7,741 nt of DNA, taken from contig JAYQWG010000051.1 in the NCBI GenBank assembly GCA_038150225.1, forward strand, positions 1 through 7,741, in the 5' to 3' direction. Source of the DNA: Lucifugimonas sp038150225 (GTDB taxonomy: Bacteria; Chloroflexota; Dehalococcoidia; Lucifugimonadales; Lucifugimonadaceae). This document shows, one piece after another, positions 1-4,189 of this stretch. Both the position numbers and the translations under genes were made by a program. Within the stretch, counting starts at the first letter, position 1; each line of letters starts with the position of its first letter. The notes below the pieces were generated by a model. That model made no database searches, was not told the DNA's origin, and saw only the letters and a program-made list of their open reading frames with translations.

Positions 1-218
1 CCGCATATGGCGTCCCAGACGACCGAGTAATCGAAGCAATCAAGCTGGTCGGCAAAGCTGAAGGCGTTGTTCTAGACCCCAACTACACCGGCAAGTCAAT
101 GAGCGGGCTCATTGGAGAATTACGTGCAGGTCGTGTAGATCCAGAAGAAACGATCTGCTTCATCCACTCAGGCGGCCTACCGCAAGTATTCGCCCACGCC
201 GACAAGTTTTTAGATTGA
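1..218 (+). CDS. D-cysteine desulfhydrase/ACC deaminase-like PLP enzyme, C-terminal part
   Basis: This is the 3' end of a gene that begins before the window; the first full codon is at base 3 and the stop TGA is at 216-218, leaving 71 visible residues. The visible part carries the family's C-terminal signatures: DPNYTGK, where the Tyr lies near the substrate in this family, and IHSGGLP, equivalent to the H-T/S-G-G segment that contacts the pyridine nitrogen of PLP. The family (fold-type II, tryptophan synthase beta-like) includes D-cysteine desulfhydrase and 1-aminocyclopropane-1-carboxylate deaminase. The catalytic lysine lies upstream and is not visible. The segment aligns without long gaps to the C-terminus of the gene at 706-1737, so the two look like tandem paralogues. 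The substrate cannot be told. The family call is firm; the precise reaction is not. Confidence 0.88.
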   Translation, partial: AYGVPDDRVIEAIKLVGKAEGVVLDPNYTGKSMSGLIGELRAGRVDPEETICFIHSGGLPQVFAHADKFLD

Positions 219-221
219 CCA
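213..221 (+). repeat. 9-bp direct repeat copy 1 (partner at 583-591)
   Basis: GATTGACCA occurs here, spanning the stop codon of the first PLP gene, and again at 583-591. Each copy lies shortly before one of the two palindromes (16 nt before the one at 238, 3-4 nt before the one at 595). It could be a target duplication or part of a longer direct repeat that includes the palindrome. A 9-bp match can also arise by chance. Confidence 0.4.
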
Positions 222-237
222 GTCGGTAGGTGCGCTT

Positions 238-259
238 GACCCCGATGAAAATCGGGGTC
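238..259. repeat. Palindromic hairpin repeat, copy 1
   Basis: A perfect inverted repeat: 9-bp arms GACCCCGAT and ATCGGGGTC around a GAAA tetraloop. A second copy with almost the same arms but a different loop is at 595-616. The hairpin begins 22 nt beyond the stop codon of the minus-strand GIY-YIG gene and 19 nt beyond the stop of the plus-strand PLP gene. No T-run follows it on either strand, so it is not a standard intrinsic terminator. Conservation of the arms with divergence of the loop suggests that the structure itself is kept. It may be one end of a small repeat unit. Confidence 0.8.
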
Positions 260-281
260 CAACGTCGACGTGAGCAAGTCT

Positions 282-572
282 CTAGTCGTACCTGTCCGCC
301 GCAAGATCATCCCAGTCAGGGTTTACCTTCTCGATTAGTTCAACCTTCCACTGTGGACGCCACTCTTTGATCTGGCGTTCTTTTGTCAATGCCTCGCTAA
401 CGTCGTTGGTCTCATCAAACCAAACCAATCTATTGGTCGAATAACGTCTGGTGTACTCAGAACCCAGCATGTTTTTGTGTTGCCAAACCCGCTTGTTCAA
501 GTCGCTCGTGGAGCCTGTGTAAAGCATTCGACCAGGGTTAGCGAGGATATAAACGTAGTATTTCTTAGGCAT
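282..572 (-). CDS. GIY-YIG endonuclease domain protein (YhbQ/COG2827-type)
   Basis: A 96-residue single-domain protein of the GIY-YIG superfamily, close to the usual length for the stand-alone YhbQ-like group. Visible motifs, in order: YYVYIL (residues 5-10, the GIY strand), LYTGST (17-22, the YIG strand), DLNKRVWQHK with Arg28 as the likely catalytic arginine, SEYTRRY (38-44), and ALTKERQIKEW with Glu65 as the likely metal-binding glutamate. All expected catalytic positions are present, so it may be an active nuclease. The ATG at 572 is chosen because it places YYVYIL right at the N-terminus, as in relatives; an upstream in-frame TTG at 620 would add 16 non-conserved residues coded through the palindrome. 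No clear Shine-Dalgarno site precedes the ATG. The gene runs against both neighbours and is bracketed at about 22 nt on each side by matching palindromes. Its biological role is unknown; DNA repair and selfish-element roles are both possible. Confidence 0.88.
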   Translation of the reverse strand: MPKKYYVYILANPGRMLYTGSTSDLNKRVWQHKNMLGSEYTRRYSTNRLVWFDETNDVSEALTKERQIKEWRPQWKVELIEKVNPDWDDLAADRYD

Positions 573-582
573 AAGTACGTTC

Positions 583-591
583 GATTGACCA
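583..591 (+). repeat. 9-bp direct repeat copy 2 (partner at 213-221)
   Basis: The second GATTGACCA, lying between the start of the GIY-YIG gene and palindrome copy 2. Together with copy 1 and the two palindromes it makes a direct-repeat-like frame around the GIY-YIG gene. Confidence 0.4.
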
Positions 592-594
592 TTT

Positions 595-616
595 GACCCC
601 GATTTGCATCGGGGTG
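595..616. repeat. Palindromic hairpin repeat, copy 2
   Basis: The arms GACCCCGAT and ATCGGGGTG surround the loop TTGC; eight base pairs are perfect (596-603 with 608-615) and the outermost pair is lost by a C-to-G change relative to copy 1. It lies 22-23 nt upstream of the GIY-YIG start codon, mirroring the 22 nt between that gene's stop and copy 1. No T-run follows. It might also influence expression of the GIY-YIG gene, since it would fall in or near its 5' leader. Confidence 0.8.
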
Positions 617-689
617 ACAAAGTAACGTAATGAGCGTGAGCCTATTAAAGCGAATCTCAATCTCCAATTACTTTCGACACACACTGCAC

Positions 690-695
690 TACAAT
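690..695 (+). promoter_or_regulatory. Possible -10 box for the PLP gene at 706
   Basis: TACAAT matches the sigma-70 -10 consensus at five of six positions. Transcription starting about 7 nt later would begin only a few bases before the ATG at 706, giving a nearly leaderless mRNA. This fits the lack of any Shine-Dalgarno sequence before that ATG. The -35 is poor (TTACTT at 668-673 with a 16-nt spacer). Confidence 0.35.
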
Positions 696-705
696 CCCAC
701 ACACA

Positions 706-1737
706 ATGACCACACCAATGCCTCTCACTTCCGAACAACTGCAGTCACACGTCGACAAGCTTCCGCGTATGGAAATGGCGCACCTGCCAACTCCGCTGGA
801 ACAAATGCCTCGATTGACCGAGCGCTTGGGCGGTCCCGACATTTGGATTAAACGAGAGGACCTGACGGGCCTTGCATACGGGGGCAATAAAGCACGTCAC
901 TACGAGTTCGAGATGCCTCACGTTGCCGAGCAGGGTTACGACGTGATGATCAACATCATGGACTACCACTCGAACAACGCCCGAATGACCGCGGCGGCTG
1001 CCAACAAGATCGGGATGCGTTACATCCTTGTCCTGAAGCACGCTGCTCACAGAAAAGTTCAGGGCAACCTGCTGATCGACAAGATTCTCGGAGCTGAGCT
1101 GCATCTGCTGGACGAATTTCAGTCAGGCGATGCAGATGGCTACGCAGCAAAGCTGAAAGAAGACTTAGAAACCGAAGGTCACAAGCCGTACCTGATTCAG
1201 GAGCATTTATTCCCGCGCGTCGTGGGCATGGTAGGTTTCGTACAAGCCGGTATTGAACTCCGAAAGCAGATTGAGCGAGAAAATCTCAAGAACGTCCACA
1301 TCATCGGCGTTGCCGGTCGTTCACTGTGTGGTCTGATCATCGCCGCTAAAGCGATGAGACTCGATTGGAAGTTCACAGGCGTGATGGTCAACTATGACGT
1401 CCCCTTGAGCGGATATATCTTCGAACACAATAAAGACATCCAGCAACTTCTCGACCTTCCAGTTACGTTCGAGCAGAGCGATATGCGAGTGCTCGACCAG
1501 TACGTCGGTGAGGGTTATGGAGTCATGACTCCGCAGGTTGCTGAAGCGATTCATATCGCAGCACAAACTGACGCAATCATTTGCGATCCGAACTACACCG
1601 GCACTGCAATGGCGGCGCTAATCGACCAGGTGGAAGAAGGCAGATTTGGAGAAGACGAGACCGTAGTGTTCCTCCACACCGGTGGCTTACCAGCAGTCTT
1701 CACGTTCGCGGAGCAGCTTGCAGCATTCGACGGTTAG
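706..1737 (+). CDS. D-cysteine desulfhydrase/ACC deaminase-family PLP-dependent enzyme
   Basis: A 343-residue fold-type II PLP enzyme, full length for COG2515-like proteins. Lys62 in GGNKARH is the expected Schiff-base lysine. YHSNNAR (87-93) corresponds to the QSN-type segment that holds the substrate carboxylate. DPNYTGTAMAALI (294-306) carries the conserved tyrosine, and FLHTGGLPAVF (322-332) the threonine near the PLP ring nitrogen. The glycine-rich phosphate-binding loop, usually a G-S-G-G-T-x-A-G pattern, reads GVAGRSLCGL (201-210) here, a notable departure. The protein is cytosolic with no signal peptide. Members deaminate D-cysteine, other D-amino acids or ACC to a keto acid and ammonia; which substrate is used here cannot be read from the sequence. 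It is a tandem paralogue of the gene ending at 218, from which it is separated by the GIY-YIG unit. The ATG at 706 is preferred although an in-frame ATG at 718 exists; neither has a clear ribosome-binding site. Confidence 0.9.
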   Translation: MTTPMPLTSEQLQSHVDKLPRMEMAHLPTPLEQMPRLTERLGGPDIWIKREDLTGLAYGGNKARHYEFEMPHVAEQGYDVMINIMDYHSNNARMTAAAANKIGMRYILVLKHAAHRKVQGNLLIDKILGAELHLLDEFQSGDADGYAAKLKEDLETEGHKPYLIQEHLFPRVVGMVGFVQAGIELRKQIERENLKNVHIIGVAGRSLCGLIIAAKAMRLDWKFTGVMVNYDVPLSGYIFEHNKDIQQLLDLPVTFEQSDMRVLDQYVGEGYGVMTPQVAEAIHIAAQTDAIICDPNYTGTAMAALIDQVEEGRFGEDETVVFLHTGGLPAVFTFAEQLAAFDG

Positions 1738-1784
1738 TCAAATCCTGACCTAATCCGTGACGGACTGAATATCTTACCTTCGTG

Positions 1785-1790
1785 TATAGT
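1785..1790 (+). promoter_or_regulatory. Possible -10 box for the small membrane-protein operon
   Basis: TATAGT matches five of six -10 positions and lies 52 nt before the TTG start of the first small gene. No convincing -35 lies 16-18 nt upstream. The placement after the PLP gene's stop and before a new operon supports it, but weakly. Confidence 0.35.
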
Positions 1791-1830
1791 TCGAGTGCAT
1801 TTCATAACTGTTACGCATCGCCATGCGTTC

Positions 1831-1837
1831 AGGAGAG
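1831..1837 (+). promoter_or_regulatory. Ribosome binding site that sets a TTG start
   Basis: AGGAGAG is a strong Shine-Dalgarno match, five bases before TTG at 1843. It decides that the first small protein begins at this TTG and not at the upstream in-frame GTG at 1795. Confidence 0.7.
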
Positions 1838-1842
1838 TTGAA

Positions 1843-2004
1843 TTGAACCAGAATAACGGTCCAAGGCTCGGAGCTGAAGCTTACTCAAGAGGGCGCGCGA
1901 TCCAAACCCTTCGAAACGGCAAGAATCCCCGGCGATCCGAATTACGATCAAGTTTGCCGAAGTGGATCGTAATCGGAATATTTGTACTCGCAATTCTTTC
2001 CTGA
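1843..2004 (+). CDS. Small single-pass membrane protein 1
   Basis: A 53-residue protein of no recognised family, starting at TTG behind a strong Shine-Dalgarno site. The first 40 residues are polar and basic (three Arg/Lys clusters, including NPRRSELR), followed by the hydrophobic run WIVIGIFVLAILS at 41-53 that ends abruptly at a TGA. Thirteen residues are short for a transmembrane helix. In the same frame after the TGA, seven more residues (VFWGVPA) precede a TAA at 2026-2028 and would complete a normal-length helix, so the gene may be truncated or the stop may be misread. It is the first of three successive genes of the same build: basic cytoplasmic N-terminus then one membrane helix. By the positive-inside rule the N-terminus would face the cytoplasm. 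Function unknown. Confidence 0.6.
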   Translation: MNQNNGPRLGAEAYSRGRAIQTLRNGKNPRRSELRSSLPKWIVIGIFVLAILS

Positions 2005-2043
2005 GTGTTCTGGGGCGTTCCGGCCTAACGAGGTAGTATCGGC

Positions 2044-2238
2044 ATGAATGATCCGAACTTCCGCGCTCGCATGGAGTCAGCGGCTCACGAAGCGAGGATT
2101 TACGCGAACAATCCCCACCTTCGTCCAAAGCGAACTCTCCGTGGACAACTGATATTTCTCGCGATTCTGCTCGTGATCGCTGCAGCTGTGATCGTATTTA
2201 TTCTCTCGAACGGCTCAGTAGAAACCCCGACTGAATAA
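2044..2238 (+). CDS. Small single-pass membrane protein 2 (PHLRPxR motif)
   Basis: A 64-residue protein of no recognised family. Residues 1-33 are polar, with an amphipathic stretch (AAHEARIYA) and the motif PHLRPKR at 24-30. Residues 35-55 form one strongly hydrophobic helix, and a short polar tail (NGSVETPTE) follows. Positive charge before the helix predicts a cytoplasmic N-terminus and an outside C-terminus. A GAGG at 2030-2033 lies 10 nt before the ATG, a little far but usable. It shares the motif and the layout with the next gene, 14 nt downstream, and is probably co-transcribed with both neighbours. Its role cannot be inferred; such proteins can be regulators or assembly partners of membrane complexes. 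Confidence 0.75.
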   Translation: MNDPNFRARMESAAHEARIYANNPHLRPKRTLRGQLIFLAILLVIAAAVIVFILSNGSVETPTE

Positions 2239-2252
2239 CTCGGAACCCGACG

Positions 2253-2459
2253 ATGAACAATCATCCAAACTACGACCAGAACTACACTGCCAAGGAGTTC
2301 GCGAGAAGAGTCGAAGAGCAGGTTTACAAGGAAAGTCCGCATTTACGGCCTAGCCGACAGTTCTACGGCTGGTTGCTTCCGCTGGGACTGCTGATTGCGG
2401 TCATCATCATTGCAATCGTGTTTCTTGTGTTGATGGATCCCGCAGCTCAATCGAATTAA
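2253..2459 (+). CDS. Small single-pass membrane protein 3 (PHLRPxR motif)
   Basis: A 68-residue protein paralogous in design to the preceding one. It has a polar N-terminus rich in Asn/Tyr, a charged amphipathic stretch (AKEFARRVEEQVYKE, 13-27), the motif PHLRPSR at 29-35, an aromatic link (QFYGW), and one long hydrophobic helix at about 40-61 with a short tail. The ATG lies 14 nt after the previous stop, and no strong Shine-Dalgarno site is visible, so translation may be coupled. It is the last gene before the terminator at 2470-2498. No database family is recognised, but the conserved PHLRPxR just inside the membrane suggests a binding or sorting function for that segment (inference). Confidence 0.75.
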   Translation: MNNHPNYDQNYTAKEFARRVEEQVYKESPHLRPSRQFYGWLLPLGLLIAVIIIAIVFLVLMDPAAQSN

Positions 2460-2469
2460 CAAGAACAAA

Positions 2470-2498
2470 AAACGCCGACTCAAATTGAGTCGGCGTTT
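2470..2498. terminator. Bidirectional intrinsic terminator
   Basis: A perfect 13-bp stem (2470-2482 with 2486-2498, arms AAACGCCGACTCA and TGAGTCGGCGTTT) closes a 3-nt loop. On the plus strand TTTCTCTT overlaps and follows the stem; on the minus strand the run complementary to the A-rich 2461-2470 supplies the T-tract. It lies 10 nt after the third small gene and 19 nt after the end of the minus-strand gene at 2518, so it can end transcription from both sides. Confidence 0.92.
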
Positions 2499-2517
2499 CT
2501 CTTAGTTTCGTTCGGAC

Positions 2518-3291
2518 TCACGAAGTTACGGAGCTAACTTTCTCTGCTACTCGTGCAACACCTCGTGAAAAGCGTGGAGTGATGTAGCCCTCGAGGATTC
2601 CAGCACCGAATGCGAAAGCGAACAAAGCCAGCTGACCGGCCATGATTCCGCTACCACCCTTACCTGCGAGGAATGCGATTCGAGTTGTATTCTCCTGGTC
2701 AGATACCTGTGGCAGTGAGATCACTCCGGCACCGAACAGCGCGAACACTGCCATTGCAAGTACTCCACCAACTAGCGGTCGCGCCAGCCCAACCATAAAC
2801 AGCGCACCTTTATCGGTGTACTCGTGGTGCATGGTCACAGTGCGAAGTAGGACTGAGAAGGCACTTCCAGCAATACCGAAAATAATCGCTGCAAATACGA
2901 TTTCAAGTGGAGTCGACAGGAATAGCGCATCGAATCCAGAAACGATAATCGTCACTGCCGATAACGCACCGGCGAGAATTGCCAGTCCCACCATTGGAGA
3001 AACGACTCTGCGCAACATCGTGCGAGAGTGAATCATTTCGCTCACGTTCGCACTCAGTGTTCCAGGTATTTGGTCGCCATCGCGTAGGACATCGATACCA
3101 CCAGACATTGCTCGGTCAATCCACGCCTGTAGATTGTCGATCATCTGGGTTTGATCGTTTAATTTCGCGCTGCGAACTCTGATCATTAGTCGCTCAACCG
3201 CAGCGACAAACTGAGCTGCCTCCGAAACCATCCCACGATCGCTCACTTGGGGAGTGGCATCCTCAGCTTCAAACCTTACTGGTTCAGTCAT
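2518..3291 (-). CDS. Four-helix membrane protein of unknown function
   Basis: A 257-residue protein with a soluble N-terminal region of about 95 residues followed by about four membrane helices (roughly 97-118, 129-150, 165-193, 216-236). The N-terminal part has an acidic start and a predicted helical stretch (about 23-62, AAQFVAAVERLMIRVR and onwards). The third helix begins with ARPLVGGVLAMAVF, and the last is followed by GAGILEGYITPRFSRGV and a basic amphipathic end. No catalytic motif is seen. The pattern of a helix pair, then a Gly-rich RPLVGG helix and a final FAFGAG helix, resembles uncharacterised bacterial inner-membrane proteins, but I cannot name a family. The start is supported by AGGAG (3297-3301) five bases before the ATG. 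The gene converges with the small membrane-protein operon and shares its terminator. Confidence 0.85.
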   Translation of the reverse strand: MTEPVRFEAEDATPQVSDRGMVSEAAQFVAAVERLMIRVRSAKLNDQTQMIDNLQAWIDRAMSGGIDVLRDGDQIPGTLSANVSEMIHSRTMLRRVVSPMVGLAILAGALSAVTIIVSGFDALFLSTPLEIVFAAIIFGIAGSAFSVLLRTVTMHHEYTDKGALFMVGLARPLVGGVLAMAVFALFGAGVISLPQVSDQENTTRIAFLAGKGGSGIMAGQLALFAFAFGAGILEGYITPRFSRGVARVAEKVSSVTS

Positions 3292-3504
3292 ATGTGCTCC
3301 TAATCTGGTCGAACGTCGTCGACCTGGAGTTGCCAGTCAGGTGAACAGGCGACACACCGGAGACCGGTTCCGAACGAGTAGGCGCGCCCCCTAAAGATGC
3401 CGCAAACGCAGCACTACGTGCTAGTGCGGTCAAGAATTCAGTTTGAAATTGAGATGAGGGCGACTGTTTTCGTCGCGCTATTCAATACTGCGATAAACAG
3501 GCAA
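3292..3504. other. Intergenic region with an inverted repeat near a 5' leader
   Basis: 213 bases between two minus-strand genes; I see no convincing gene. Next to the ribosome-binding site of the gene at 2518-3291 is an inverted repeat, GGTCGA at 3307-3312 and TCGACC at 3319-3324, with a 6-nt spacer, which could be an operator or a leader hairpin. A weak hairpin, GCGAC (3460-3464) with GTCGC (3472-3476), lies after the gene ending at 3505 but has no T-run and is a poor terminator. An ACCGGT palindrome sits at 3364-3369. No clear -10/-35 pair was found on the minus strand. Confidence 0.4.
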
Positions 3505-4086
3505 CTAGCTCTGTCGACTGCGTTCCTCACGCTCCCACAGAGCTTTCTTCGAGGAGTACCAGAGCCAAAGTCCTCCACCAACGAATGACAGTGAGATCAG
3601 CACGAACAGAGCCGTGCCCCATCCGTTACCGCTGCCACTTCGGACACGCGACTGCACCAGGACTGGCATCACGGTCGATCCTTGCCCCAAATCGGATTCA
3701 ACCTCAACGTCAATTGCCCACTGGCCTGCCGTCTCAAGATCTAACTGAGAGAGGTAGAAAGTCCGGTCTGCCGGTGAGTTAAGTGCAGGCGAGTACTGGC
3801 GCTCACCTTCGTCGGCCGGCGTGCCGAATACCCGTACGAAAACCTCGGGCAGGTCTTCGCCTGTTTCCGCATTCCGGACTCTCACGGCGACTCGTGTGAT
3901 ACCGACTATCGGGTTTGGTGGAGATACCTGGACCTGAACGCTGTAAGGACCGGCGATGTCTTCACCCAAAATTGCGTATCCAACTATTGGCTCCTCTTCC
4001 TGAGCCTGAACGGTAGTTGGAGTTGCGATCAGTGCAGCTACAACGATGGCGAAGATAAATGAAAACTGTCGAATCGATCTGGTCAC
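3505..4086 (-). CDS. Secreted, C-terminally membrane-anchored beta-sandwich-like protein
   Basis: A 193-residue protein when read from the GTG at 4086. Residues 1-28 form a classical signal peptide (basic start, hydrophobic core, probable cleavage after TVQA). Residues 45-145 are a beta-rich region: a strand pattern of GPYSVQVQVSPPNPIVG, TRVAVRVRNAETGEDLP, then an AGQWAIDVEVES strand. This resembles the YtkA/FixH or CopC-like immunoglobulin fold, in which a VxVxPxxPxxG strand and a late AGxWxxxV strand recur. Residues 155-177 are a membrane helix followed by the cytoplasmic tail KKALWEREERSRQS, giving a type I topology. The typical Met/His copper ligands are not evident, so metal binding is not supported. 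ATG at 4128 is an alternative start (14 residues longer, no ribosome site); GTG gives the more normal signal peptide. It is divergent from the amidohydrolase gene at 4190. Confidence 0.8.
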   Translation of the reverse strand: MTRSIRQFSFIFAIVVAALIATPTTVQAQEEEPIVGYAILGEDIAGPYSVQVQVSPPNPIVGITRVAVRVRNAETGEDLPEVFVRVFGTPADEGERQYSPALNSPADRTFYLSQLDLETAGQWAIDVEVESDLGQGSTVMPVLVQSRVRSGSGNGWGTALFVLISLSFVGGGLWLWYSSKKALWEREERSRQS

Positions 4087-4189
4087 TCGGAAATCTTTCA
4101 GTCGAATTGATGGGTAACGTCCTCGCATTTGTTGAGAAACGCGGGTTAAATTCTGCCTCACACCGAAGAGAAATGGTGAGGAACTTCTG
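4087..4189. promoter_or_regulatory. Divergent intergenic region with the amidohydrolase ribosome site
   Basis: About 100 bases separate two divergent starts, so both promoters should lie here, but I find no convincing -35/-10 pair on either strand. GAGGAA (4178-4183) is a good Shine-Dalgarno site six bases before TTG at 4190 and decides that start. AT-rich TTAAAT at 4146-4151 is the best -10-like string on the plus strand. Confidence 0.4.

Noticed and set aside
238..259. Palindrome as an intrinsic terminator of the first PLP gene
   Set aside because: No T-run follows on either strand, and a sister copy occurs upstream of a start codon, so a repeat element explains both better.
573..620. Upstream TTG start for the GIY-YIG gene
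   Set aside because: The added residues would be coded through the palindrome and do not match the family, in which YVYIL-type sequence begins near residue 5.
745..1104. Minus-strand ORF of 119 codons inside the PLP enzyme
   Set aside because: It is antisense to a well-supported gene, with no start signal or recognisable domain.
2642..3031. Plus-strand ORF of 129 codons opposite the membrane protein
   Set aside because: It is Ser/Pro/Thr-rich, as expected from the reverse of hydrophobic codons; the minus-strand gene has a ribosome site and clear membrane helices.
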